Origin: an uncultured Bacilli bacterium
Lineage (GTDB): Bacteria > Bacillota_I > Bacilli_A > RF39 > UBA660
Length of the DNA: 11,964 nt
Direction of reading: 5' to 3'
Assembly (NCBI GenBank): GCA_910583745.1
Contig: CAJTZC010000033.1
Location: 1-11,964, forward strand
Part shown: piece after piece, positions 1 to 6,668 of the stretch
How the letters are laid out: each line of letters opens with the position of its first letter
Numbering within the stretch: the first letter of the stretch is position 1
Program-made: the position numbers and the translations under genes
Notes under the pieces: generated by a model
The model's input: only the letters and a program-made list of their open reading frames with translations
Told to the model about the DNA's origin: nothing
Database searches by the model: none

Positions 1-286
1 GTCTTGTATAGTAAGTAGAAATACAAGTTAAGTAAAGAATACAGATGTTGATGCAAGTGTACATCATAGAGAAGGCCTGTAAATTACGAGTACCTATCTA
101 GTGCCCAGTCTTTTTGATAAAATCGAGAAGAGAAATTGTGCCAAACCACCTGTCGGCGAAAAAGGCGATTTTATAATTCAGTTTATCGGCAAAAAGGTCA
201 ACGGCATATTGAATCACTTTAGTGATAACAGATTCTTGAAAAGCGAGAGTTGAAAAATTTTCGAATATATTTATTAATTTAGTCAA
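1..286 (-). pseudogene. probable transposase remnant (DDE/IS4-like), truncated and interrupted
   Basis: Read on the minus strand, a 62-residue open stretch (286 down to 98) contains FFADRWFGTISLLDFIKKTG. This resembles the block around the second catalytic Asp of IS4-type DDE transposases (ADRxFG followed by a hydrophobic helix). The frame hits TAG at 98-100, but reading through that stop keeps it open to the window edge, which fits a decayed 3' part of a longer gene. There is no N-terminal domain, no first catalytic Asp and no clear ribosome binding site. A 7-bp inverted repeat (CTTGTAT at 3-9, ATACAAG at 21-27) lies in the same stretch and is of unknown meaning. The assignment rests on one short motif recalled from the family, so it is tentative; random open frame is the alternative. 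Confidence 0.4.
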
Positions 287-310
287 CCAAAAAAGGTTGA
301 CTTATTGTTT
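281..310 (+). terminator. intrinsic terminator upstream of rpsP
   Basis: AGTCAACC (281-288) pairs perfectly with GGTTGACT (295-302) around an A6 loop, and is followed by a T-rich tract (TATTGTTTT). The T-rich side lies on the plus strand, so it would stop transcription coming from the left. Its 3' arm also contains the -35 box of the next promoter. Confidence 0.7.
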
Positions 311-325
311 TGGCTGTGATAACAT
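297..325 (+). promoter_or_regulatory. sigma-A promoter of rpsP-khpA
   Basis: TTGACT (297-302), a 17-bp spacer, then TAACAT (320-325) preceded by TGA, which makes an extended -10. Transcription would start near 332, giving a leader of about 20 nt that carries the GGAGGG ribosome binding site. Confidence 0.7.
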
Positions 326-351
326 GGTCCTAGTGAATGGAGGGAATACAC

Positions 352-630
352 ATGGCAGTTAAATTGAGACTTAAAAGAATGGGAGCAAAAGCAAAACCTT
401 TCTACAGAATCGTTGCAGCAGACTCTAGAAGTCCTAGAGATGGTAGATTTATCGAAACTGTTGGAACATATAATCCGATTGGAAAAGAAGGCGACCAAAT
501 AAAAGTAGACGATGAAAAAGCTCTAAAATGGCTTAACAATGGTGCACAACCTACTGATACAGTTAGAAATTTACTTTCAAAAGCTGGTACTTGGTCTAAA
601 TTCAAAAACAAAAAAGAATCTGGTAAATAA
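352..630 (+). CDS. rpsP: 30S ribosomal protein S16
   Basis: This 92-residue protein of the small ribosomal subunit assembles with 16S rRNA. The N-terminus MAVKLRLKRMGAKAKPFYRI and the following ADSRSPRDGRFIE and GTYNP blocks are characteristic of bacterial S16, and the length is typical. An in-frame ATG lies upstream at 337, but the start at 352 is preferred: it gives the canonical MAVK start and has GGAGGG at 339-344 with 7-nt spacing, whereas the upstream ATG has no ribosome binding site and would put the real one inside the gene. It leads a two-gene unit with khpA, whose ATG is only 2 nt past this stop codon. In Bacillus this pair sits between ffh and rimM-trmD-rplS; here neither flank is present. 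Confidence 0.97.
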   Translation: MAVKLRLKRMGAKAKPFYRIVAADSRSPRDGRFIETVGTYNPIGKEGDQIKVDDEKALKWLNNGAQPTDTVRNLLSKAGTWSKFKNKKESGK

Positions 631-632
631 TT

Positions 633-881
633 ATGGACGTAGTAAAAGAATTTACGGAGAAATTGATTTTAGGATTGGTTAAAAATCCAGACATCGTAAA
701 AGTACAAGATTTTACCGATGAAGACGGAACGATTATTCTAGAGATAATCGTCCACGACGACGATATGGCTACGGTCATAGGAAAATCTGGCGCGACCATC
801 AAGTCGATTAGAGTGCTCGTCAATGCGTGTGCTTACAAACAGAACTTGAGAAGAATTAAAGTCAATGTCGACTCCATATAG
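633..881 (+). CDS. khpA: KhpA-type KH-domain RNA-binding protein
   Basis: This 82-residue protein is a single KH domain, as in B. subtilis YlqC and pneumococcal KhpA. The RNA-contacting GxxG loop is visible as G50-K-S-G53 within IGKSGATIKSIR, between the expected beta and alpha elements. Known family members bind RNA, often together with KhpB (Jag/EloR), and affect cell elongation and division in streptococci; the RNA targets here are unknown. The ATG follows the rpsP stop by 2 nt and lacks a clear Shine-Dalgarno, so translation is probably coupled to rpsP. The rpsP-khpA order is conserved across Bacillota. The stop codon (879-881) is built into the 5' arm of the terminator that ends the unit. 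Confidence 0.93.
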   Translation: MDVVKEFTEKLILGLVKNPDIVKVQDFTDEDGTIILEIIVHDDDMATVIGKSGATIKSIRVLVNACAYKQNLRRIKVNVDSI

Positions 882-905
882 AGACCTCAAAGGGTTTCTT
901 TTTTT
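880..905 (+). terminator. intrinsic terminator after khpA
   Basis: AGAGACC (880-886) pairs with GGTTTCT (893-899), 7 bp including one G-T wobble, with loop TCAAAG and a run of six T directly after. The 5' arm includes the last two bases of the khpA stop codon. Confidence 0.8.
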
Positions 906-959
906 ATGCATATTTTTAGAAGTTTACACCCATCGGGCGACTACTTAATGTAAAATCGC

Positions 960-988
960 TTTACTAAAAAATACGTTTATTATATAAT
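960..988 (+). promoter_or_regulatory. sigma-A promoter of ftsK
   Basis: TTTACT (960-965), a 17-bp spacer, and a consensus TATAAT (983-988). Transcription should begin near 995, only about 10 nt before the chosen ATG at 1005. This excludes the in-frame ATGs at 987 and 993 as starts for transcripts made here. Confidence 0.75.
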
Positions 989-1004
989 GATAATGGTGAA
1001 GGTT

Positions 1005-3305
1005 ATGGCAAAGAAAAAGACAAGTAAAACGAATTCTAAAAAGAACGATTCATATACAGCAGAGCTTTGGGGAGTGCTGTTAATCCTCGTCGCAGTGATG
1101 GGTTTTGGCGGCTTCGGACCAGTCGGAAACGTCATAAAAGGGTTTGCCATTTTTCTTATGGGTACGTGGTATACCTTAGTGCTTTTAGGCTGCTTATTGA
1201 CAGGAGTCTACATGCTGGTAAAGAGAAAGTCTCCCAAATATTTTACGATAAGATTGATAGGAATTTACATGATTATCGCCGCAGCTCTCGTATATTCTCA
1301 TATGGAATATGCCGTGAAAGAGAATCTCGATGGCGTCAAAATCATTTCGAATACAATCGATACCTTTATGGACGCTGGATTGATTAACTATACAGCCAAC
1401 TCGGGAGGCGGTATCATCGGAGCGGTTTTCACCGTCGGTTTGACGAAGTGCTTTGCCTTTGAAGGCACAAAGATAGTTCTCGTCGTCGTCGCCTTTCTAG
1501 GCATCATTCTGTGCTTCGATTTGAGCATTGGCGATGTCATCGATATGTTTAAAGGCTTTGCAAATAAAGTGCGCATCCCAGATTCAGAAGAAGAGGACGA
1601 GGAGGAAGAGGAAGAAGAAGAGATTCCTCGCAAGAAAAAGCCATTATTCGGTCGCAGTAGGGAAGAAAGAGAACATCGCGAGCATGGGCGCAGTGTGGAA
1701 GACACGATTATGACAGAATCTCTAGAAAACGTAAAAGTCTATTCAAACATGGGAGAACTCCTCGGCGAGACACAAAACAGACACGAAGAGCAGTTGACCA
1801 TGAATATGAACAGAGAAGAGCCACCTGTTAAGATAAACGAGACTCCAGAAGAACCGACAGAGAATAAAAACTATTGTCTCCCATCTCTAGACCTCTTAGA
1901 TAGGCCTAAAGCACAAGGGAAAGTCAATTCTACAGAATTCTTACAGTCGAATAAAGCTGCACTTGAAAGAGTGCTCAACGACTTCCAAATCAGCGGACGC
2001 GTCGTCGAAATTCACGAAGGACCGGCAGTAACGCAGTTTGAAGTCGAAGTCAAAGCGGGAACCCGTGTCAGCAGAATTACGAGTATCGATAAAGAAATCG
2101 CGTTGGCTCTCGCCGCAAAAGACGTCCGTATAGAAGCTCCGATTCCAGGAAAGAGCACAGTAGGTATCGAAATACCGAACTTAAAAGTCACTCCTGTACC
2201 GATTCGAGAAGTGTTGAGTCGACCTACGAAAGAAATTGAAAGTGCCAAAATCCCAGTGGCCTTGGGAAAAGACATCATGGGTCGCATCAAATGGGCAGAT
2301 ATCTCGAAGATGCCACACTTGCTAGTAGCAGGTTCGACGGGTTCAGGTAAATCAGTCTGTATCAATTCGTTCATCGCGACGATTTTGATGACAAAACGAC
2401 CGGACGAAGTCAAATTGGTCCTCGTCGATCCGAAGAAAGTCGAATTGTCGAACTACAACGGCATTCCTCATCTATTATGGCCAGTCGTCACAGACCCTAG
2501 AAAGGCGAGTGCTGCGCTTCAAAAAGTCGTCTTGATGATGGAACAACGTTATGACCTCTTCAGCGAAAAAGGCGTGAAAAATATCGCTGGATACAACGAA
2601 TGGGTAGAAAAACAGAATGCTGTCGCAGGGACAGAGGTAGAGAAGAAAATGTACTTCTTAGTCGTCATCATCGACGAGTTGGCGGACCTGATGGTCGTCG
2701 CCAGCAAAGAAGTCGAAGATTCGATTATGCGTATTACCCAAATGGCTCGGGCCGCAGGTATCCATTTAATCGTTGCGACACAGAGACCTTCGACCGACGT
2801 CATCACAGGTGTCGTCAAAGCGAACATCCCATCTCGTATCGCATTCGCCGTCGCGTCACAAATCGACTCGCGTACGATTCTCGATATGAAAGGTGCTGAA
2901 AAACTCCTAGGAAAAGGAGATATGCTCTACTTCCCAATGGGGGCCAGTGTGACAGAGCGTGTCCAAGGTAACTTCATTTCCGATGAAGAAGTAGAGAGAG
3001 TGATAAAATACGTCTGCTCCCAACAGATGGCTTCCTACGATAAGATGCTCGATGAGATACCGGAAAGCCATCTCGCAGGAGAAAACAGTCCGAGTGAGGA
3101 GTACGATGACCCACTGTACGACCAAGTCGTCGAATTCGCCGTTCAAACGGGAAAAGTCAGCGCGAGTCTTCTACAGAGAAGGTTTAAAGTCGGATACAAC
3201 CGCGCCGCACGAATCGTCGATTTATTAGAAGAAAGAGGCATCGTCGGTCCTCAAAATGGTTCAAAACCTCGAGAAGTATTAGTAAAAATCGAAAATAACG
3301 AGTAA
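1005..3305 (+). CDS. ftsK: DNA translocase FtsK/SpoIIIE
   Basis: This 766-residue membrane-anchored hexameric ATPase pumps double-stranded DNA through the division septum and helps chromosome segregation. Hydrophobic membrane segments fall at about 21-38, 50-71, 82-98 and 136-172. An acidic linker follows, almost all Glu at 195-206. The motor has Walker A GSTGSGKS (443-450), Walker B VVIIDE (553-558), and the conserved ATQRPSTDVITG and SRTILD segments. Residues from about 700 form a winged-helix gamma domain (VSASLLQRRFKVGYNRAARI) that reads DNA orientation sequences. The start at 1005 gives MAKKK, with GGTGAAGG just upstream; earlier ATGs overlap the -10 box. In Bacillota the same architecture serves as FtsK or SpoIIIE; sequence alone does not separate a vegetative from a sporulation role. 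Confidence 0.96.
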   Translation: MAKKKTSKTNSKKNDSYTAELWGVLLILVAVMGFGGFGPVGNVIKGFAIFLMGTWYTLVLLGCLLTGVYMLVKRKSPKYFTIRLIGIYMIIAAALVYSHMEYAVKENLDGVKIISNTIDTFMDAGLINYTANSGGGIIGAVFTVGLTKCFAFEGTKIVLVVVAFLGIILCFDLSIGDVIDMFKGFANKVRIPDSEEEDEEEEEEEEIPRKKKPLFGRSREEREHREHGRSVEDTIMTESLENVKVYSNMGELLGETQNRHEEQLTMNMNREEPPVKINETPEEPTENKNYCLPSLDLLDRPKAQGKVNSTEFLQSNKAALERVLNDFQISGRVVEIHEGPAVTQFEVEVKAGTRVSRITSIDKEIALALAAKDVRIEAPIPGKSTVGIEIPNLKVTPVPIREVLSRPTKEIESAKIPVALGKDIMGRIKWADISKMPHLLVAGSTGSGKSVCINSFIATILMTKRPDEVKLVLVDPKKVELSNYNGIPHLLWPVVTDPRKASAALQKVVLMMEQRYDLFSEKGVKNIAGYNEWVEKQNAVAGTEVEKKMYFLVVIIDELADLMVVASKEVEDSIMRITQMARAAGIHLIVATQRPSTDVITGVVKANIPSRIAFAVASQIDSRTILDMKGAEKLLGKGDMLYFPMGASVTERVQGNFISDEEVERVIKYVCSQQMASYDKMLDEIPESHLAGENSPSEEYDDPLYDQVVEFAVQTGKVSASLLQRRFKVGYNRAARIVDLLEERGIVGPQNGSKPREVLVKIENNE

Positions 3306-3309
3306 ACAC

Positions 3310-3338
3310 TTGTACAAACGTATAACTTTTGCTAAAAT
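3310..3338 (+). promoter_or_regulatory. promoter of the ireB-ruvX-yrzB-mltG operon
   Basis: TTGTAC (3310-3315), a 17-bp spacer, then TAAAAT (3333-3338). A second -10-like TATAAT follows directly at 3339-3344 but has no -35 box at good spacing. No terminator separates ftsK from this point, so readthrough from ftsK is also possible. Confidence 0.6.
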
Positions 3339-3362
3339 TATAATTATCGAGAGGTGAAAAGT

Positions 3363-3602
3363 ATGTACGAAACGAGATTATTCAACGTCGAAGAACTCGA
3401 GACAACTTTAGTTCAAAAGACGTTATTAGAAATATACGATGCTCTAGAAGAAAGGGGATACAATCCTATCAATCAGCTCGTCGGATATCTTTTAAGTGGA
3501 GATCCGGGATATATATCGAGTTACAAAGATTCTAGAAAAAAGATTACAAGTCTCGATAGAGCCAAAATAATCGAAACGTTGTTGAAGAGTTATATAAAAT
3601 GA
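3363..3602 (+). CDS. ireB: IreB family regulatory phosphoprotein (UPF0297)
   Basis: This 79-residue protein matches the IreB/YrzL family through ALEERGYNPINQLVGYLLSG, DPGYISSYKDSR and a C-terminal helix. In Enterococcus faecalis IreB is a substrate of the PASTA kinase IreK and lowers cephalosporin resistance; phosphorylation is on N-terminal threonines, and T4 here is a candidate equivalent. An in-frame GTG at 3354 is rejected as start because it lies within the ribosome binding site GAGAGGTGA (3349-3357), which is well placed for the ATG at 3363. The stop overlaps the ruvX start (ATGA). In most Bacillota ireB follows alaS; here it follows ftsK. Confidence 0.95.
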   Translation: MYETRLFNVEELETTLVQKTLLEIYDALEERGYNPINQLVGYLLSGDPGYISSYKDSRKKITSLDRAKIIETLLKSYIK

Positions 3603-4036
3603 GGTGTTTAGGATTAGATTTGGGGACCAAGACACTCGGGACAGCACTGAGTGACAAAATCGGTATGATTGCCAATCCCCATAAAACCTTTAAATTTAAA
3701 AACTATGAAGAACTGTTGAAGCCCCTTCGCGAATTGATAGAGGATTATGAAGTCGGAGAGATAGCGCTTGGCCTACCCAAAAATATGGACAATTCGATGG
3801 GCTTCGCGAGCAAACGCAGTCTCGAGTTTAAAGAGTTTTTGGAGCAACACTTCGATATACCGATAGAACTCGTAGACGAAAGACTTTCTACCGTCGAGGC
3901 AGAAAAGTATTTACTCGATGCCGACATGAGTAGAAAAAAGCGACAAGAACATATCGATGCAGTCGCTGCAAGTGTGATACTGAACACATATTTAAGAATG
4001 AAAGGAAATGGTAAAAATGAACAATCAAAATCTTGA
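3599..4036 (+). CDS. ruvX: RuvX/YqgF family RNase H-fold nuclease
   Basis: This 145-residue protein of the YqgF/RuvX family (YrrK in B. subtilis) has an RNase H-like fold. Family members are described as Holliday-junction resolvase-like enzymes, and the E. coli protein is linked to 16S rRNA 5' end processing. Visible signature residues are D7 in LGLDLGTKT, DER at 93-95 in VDERLST, and H118/D120 in HIDAVAA, which together supply the expected acidic catalytic site. The start overlaps the ireB stop by 4 nt (ATGA), indicating translational coupling. The C-terminus overlaps the next gene by 20 nt. Length is normal for the family. Which of the two proposed activities applies here cannot be read from the sequence. 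Confidence 0.95.
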   Translation: MRCLGLDLGTKTLGTALSDKIGMIANPHKTFKFKNYEELLKPLRELIEDYEVGEIALGLPKNMDNSMGFASKRSLEFKEFLEQHFDIPIELVDERLSTVEAEKYLLDADMSRKKRQEHIDAVAASVILNTYLRMKGNGKNEQSKS

Positions 4037-4361
4037 TAACAGCAATGCTAATAAGGGGAAAACGGAGAACAAAAATATCTTCATCATGAAGAATGAAAAA
4101 GGCGAGGAAGTCGAATGCGAAGTCATGATGACTATCGATTCAGAGGAGTTTAAATTGAGCTACCTCATCTATACAGACCATACGATGACGGATGATGGCA
4201 ACATCAATACTTACGCAAGTCATTATGACCCTACAGGAAAGAGCCTAGACTTAAATCCTGTGACGACGGATGCAGAATGGAACATGATAGAAAGCGTCCT
4301 CGCAAGTGCACAAAAACAGATAATTAAAGAATCGCAAAGAGCTCAAGAAGAAGAGAACTAA
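4017..4361 (+). CDS. yrzB: DUF1292 family protein (YrzB-like)
   Basis: This 114-residue acidic protein of the DUF1292 family has no established function. The family pattern is visible in the strand-rich core (EEFKLSYLIYTD, then NINTYASHYDP) and the C-terminal helix starting at DAEWNMIESVL. A hydrophilic Asn/Lys-rich N-terminal tail of about 25 residues makes it slightly longer than Bacillus YrzB. The in-frame ATG at 4008 lies 1 nt from the AAAGGA ribosome binding site (4001-4006) and is too close, so the ATG at 4017 (10-nt spacing) is preferred. An internal ATG at 4087 is a less likely alternative. The gene sits between ruvX and mltG, its conserved position in Bacillota. Confidence 0.9.
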   Translation: MNNQNLDNSNANKGKTENKNIFIMKNEKGEEVECEVMMTIDSEEFKLSYLIYTDHTMTDDGNINTYASHYDPTGKSLDLNPVTTDAEWNMIESVLASAQKQIIKESQRAQEEEN

Positions 4362-4363
4362 TT

Positions 4364-5434
4364 ATGAAGAAAAAAAGCATTATTCTTATAATAGTAAGTC
4401 TCTTCGCTTTTTTACTTGTTGGAATTGCTTCTTGTATGTTGTATTACACTTTTAGCCTAGAACCAGTAGATAAAGACGCGAAAGAAAACATCGTTTTTAC
4501 CGTAGAACAAGGGGAAGCGACGAGTACAGTCATCGCCAAACTAAAAAAAGAAGGGCTCATTCAATCTGATTTTACTATGAAGATTTATACGAAATTGAAC
4601 CCTGGCACGCCCCAGGCGGGAACCTATGTACTCACGAAGAGCATGTCTGCTAAAGAGATTTTCAAGATGTTTATCGACGGAAAAGTGACGAGAGATACAG
4701 TATGGGTCACCTTCGTAGAGGGAAAAAGACTTACGTACATCGCAGACGTCATCGCCAAAAACTTCTCGTTTAACAAAGACGAAGTGATGGCCACTTTTGA
4801 CGACGAGGACTACATAAAAGAACTCATCGAAAAATACGACTGTTTGACAGATGCCATCTTGGCCGATAAAATTTATCACCCTTTAGAAGGCTATCTTTTC
4901 GCAGATACGTACGAATTCAATTCTGATGTGACGATAAAGGGTATCATTGAGAAAATGTTAGACAATACGGAGAGCAAACTCTCAGGCTATGCCGATGCCA
5001 TAGAGAAGAGCAAATACTCTATCCACGAGATTATGACCCTCGCATCGATTATAGAGCTCGAAGGTGCGAGAAGCAACGATAGACACGGGGTGGCTGGTGT
5101 ATTTTACAATAGATTGAATGCTGGTTGGGCCTTAGGAAGCGACGTGACGACATATTACGCCGTAAACAAAGACTTCAGTGTCGACTTGACGAAGTCCGAT
5201 TTGGCCTCTTGCAACGGATACAATACGCGAGGAACCTGTGTAAGTGGTCTACCAGTCGGGCCGATAGCGTGCCCGAGTTATCAATCTCTCAAAGCAGCAC
5301 TTGAACCGTCAAAGCACGATTACTACTTCTTCGTCGCAGATAAAAACGGTAAGACGTATTTTAACAAGACCAACCAAGAACACGACGCGACCATCAGCAG
5401 ATTAAAAAGAGAGAACCTTTGGTACGAATATTAG
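4364..5434 (+). CDS. mltG: endolytic murein transglycosylase MltG
   Basis: This 356-residue membrane-anchored enzyme of the YceG family cleaves nascent glycan strands internally and is thought to set glycan length during peptidoglycan synthesis. A basic start (MKKKS) and one hydrophobic segment at about 5-27 anchor it, with the rest outside. A LysM-like region (FTVEQGEATSTVIAKLKKEG) precedes the catalytic domain, which has HPLEGYLFADTYEF and ASIIELEG. By comparison with E. coli MltG, E231 in that motif is the predicted catalytic glutamate. GVFYNRL, LGSDVTTYY and GLPVGPIACPS are further family blocks. It follows yrzB by 2 nt and is last in the operon; its stop codon overlaps the terminator hairpin. 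Confidence 0.96.
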   Translation: MKKKSIILIIVSLFAFLLVGIASCMLYYTFSLEPVDKDAKENIVFTVEQGEATSTVIAKLKKEGLIQSDFTMKIYTKLNPGTPQAGTYVLTKSMSAKEIFKMFIDGKVTRDTVWVTFVEGKRLTYIADVIAKNFSFNKDEVMATFDDEDYIKELIEKYDCLTDAILADKIYHPLEGYLFADTYEFNSDVTIKGIIEKMLDNTESKLSGYADAIEKSKYSIHEIMTLASIIELEGARSNDRHGVAGVFYNRLNAGWALGSDVTTYYAVNKDFSVDLTKSDLASCNGYNTRGTCVSGLPVGPIACPSYQSLKAALEPSKHDYYFFVADKNGKTYFNKTNQEHDATISRLKRENLWYEY

Positions 5435-5466
5435 AACTCTAAACGACAGAGTTCTTTAATTTTGAA
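5433..5466 (+). terminator. intrinsic terminator after mltG
   Basis: AGAACTCT (5433-5440) pairs perfectly with AGAGTTCT (5448-5455), with a 7-nt loop and a T-rich tail (TTAATTTTG). The 5' arm starts inside the mltG stop codon. It cleanly separates mltG from the next gene. Confidence 0.85.
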
Positions 5467-5485
5467 ATATAGTAGCAAAAAAAAG

Positions 5486-5514
5486 TTGACAAAACAGCTA
5501 TTTTATATTAATAT
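5486..5514 (+). promoter_or_regulatory. strong sigma-A promoter of the hydrolase-like gene
   Basis: A consensus TTGACA (5486-5491) follows an A-rich run, with a 17-bp spacer and TAATAT (5509-5514) as -10. TATATT at 5504-5509 is an alternative -10 with a short spacer. Confidence 0.7.
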
Positions 5515-5540
5515 ACAGGACAAATAAAAAAGGGGATAGT

Positions 5541-6584
5541 ATGAGCGACGTTAAACAATTTAGAAAATGGAATTTAAGAACGGGTGAATGGATAAAAGTA
5601 GGCGCAGGAGACGAGAGAAAGATGCGCGCTCTTTCCTATGTCGAATATCCAGAGATAATCCATAATAAAAGCGCTGCAATCGACTATATTTTGATAGCAG
5701 ACGGTTGTCGCGTAGATAACCACAGTAAAGATGGGACTACCGTATCCGACAGAAAAGCGGGTATAAAGAATGCACTGCGCTATTTCGAGAATAAACCGGG
5801 AAATTACCGCATCATGCTTCTGCTCGTAGACAATGATGCTCCTCTCGTAGAACAGAGTAGGGCTCTCGCTTCGACCGTAGACTTCATAGCTTGTCACGAT
5901 TTTGTCAGAACCGTCAATTTTATCGGCTTTTCAAAATGCGGTGCGATTGCTTTGGACATGGCCAAATATTTGACGACGATGGACGCGAGATTTAAAACTC
6001 GATTATACAGTGTCTCGGCTCCTTATACAGGTGCCCTCATCGCTGGTCCATTGCTTTTTGAAAAAGAGATAGTCAGTTATGTCAAAGCTAAAATGGGTGA
6101 CACTCCAATGAGTGAAAAAGTCATTAAATCGGTCATGGAATACTACTACAACCATCACAGCCGTTCCCATATGGAATTGGATATTTCGCCAAGAGAAGGC
6201 GTTCCTAAAGGGTTCATTCCCGTATACGACAGCTCATTTCTTCAAAATATTTTCAGCGATGAGAACTTAAAAGGCGTCGACAGCGTAGCACATTACCAAA
6301 ACATTTGTACTAAAATTGAAGAAGAGACGTTTGCCACGACGATGAAAGCAGGAGCGTTCGACCAAATTCGCATGTTCGTTTTTAACGATATCCTCTATAA
6401 AGGAGAATCCGACGGCTTAGTGCACATCGATTCCCAAAGAGCGATAGAGAAGCACTTGCCAAAGCTAGGAGAAAGCCTTCTGATACCATCGACGCATCAC
6501 GTACTCAAGACGCCGGTTTATGCCAACCAACTTTTGGATGTCGTCGACGAAAATATGGGTGCAAAGCGCTTAGCACTCCATTGA
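5541..6584 (+). CDS. uncharacterised alpha/beta-hydrolase-like protein
   Basis: I do not recognise a named family for this 347-residue, apparently cytoplasmic protein: no signal peptide or membrane segment is visible. It shows the logic of a serine alpha/beta hydrolase. A beta strand (TVNFIGF) leads into a nucleophile elbow G129-F-S131-K-C133-G134 and a helix (AIALDMAKYL). D291 in GESDGLVHIDSQ resembles the acid position of lipase-type hydrolases. H319 or H320 in PSTHHVLKTP could be the catalytic His. The elbow has Cys where the GxSxG rule expects Gly, but small residues still surround S131. Residues about 165-285 could form a cap. The ribosome binding site is AAGGGGA at 5529-5535. The gene has its own promoter, a terminator before it, and sits between mltG and trmR, which are usually adjacent. 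Substrate is unknown; lipase, esterase or thioesterase are all possible. Confidence 0.6.
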   Translation: MSDVKQFRKWNLRTGEWIKVGAGDERKMRALSYVEYPEIIHNKSAAIDYILIADGCRVDNHSKDGTTVSDRKAGIKNALRYFENKPGNYRIMLLLVDNDAPLVEQSRALASTVDFIACHDFVRTVNFIGFSKCGAIALDMAKYLTTMDARFKTRLYSVSAPYTGALIAGPLLFEKEIVSYVKAKMGDTPMSEKVIKSVMEYYYNHHSRSHMELDISPREGVPKGFIPVYDSSFLQNIFSDENLKGVDSVAHYQNICTKIEEETFATTMKAGAFDQIRMFVFNDILYKGESDGLVHIDSQRAIEKHLPKLGESLLIPSTHHVLKTPVYANQLLDVVDENMGAKRLALH

Positions 6585-6615
6585 TTCGACATCGAGTTTT
6601 TGTAAAAAACCGTGT

Positions 6616-6631
6616 CAATTGATTTCAATTG
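6616..6631. repeat. CAATTG pair overlapping the trmR -35 box
   Basis: Two self-complementary CAATTG hexamers (6616-6621 and 6626-6631) are separated by ATTT. The first covers half of the -35 box. It could be an operator or a short hairpin; AT-rich chance is a real alternative. Confidence 0.4.
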
Positions 6632-6647
6632 CCAAATGTGATATAAT
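6619..6647 (+). promoter_or_regulatory. promoter of trmR-trhP1-trhP2
   Basis: TTGATT (6619-6624), a 17-bp spacer, then TATAAT (6642-6647) preceded by TGA, a full extended -10. The -35 box lies inside a CAATTG-ATTT-CAATTG inverted/direct repeat (6616-6631). No convincing terminator separates this from the gene upstream. Confidence 0.75.
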
Positions 6648-6668
6648 CTTCACGTTGGTGATTTTTAA

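Noticed and set aside
923..956. Second promoter upstream of ftsK (TTTACA with TAAAAT)
   Set aside because: The spacer to TAAAAT is 22 bp, and the hexamer at good spacing (TTAATG) is poor; the 960-988 promoter is much better.
2012..2413. 133-codon open frame on the minus strand inside ftsK
   Set aside because: Antisense to the conserved FtsK motor domain and without its own signals; a shadow frame.
3310..3319. TTGTACAA palindrome as an operator or terminator
   Set aside because: Only 8 bp, overlaps the -35 box of a plausible promoter and has no T-run; too little to call.
6585..6612. Terminator after the hydrolase-like gene (TCGACATCGAGTTTTT)
   Set aside because: The pairing arms leave only a 2-nt loop and give no stable stem; termination here is not supported.
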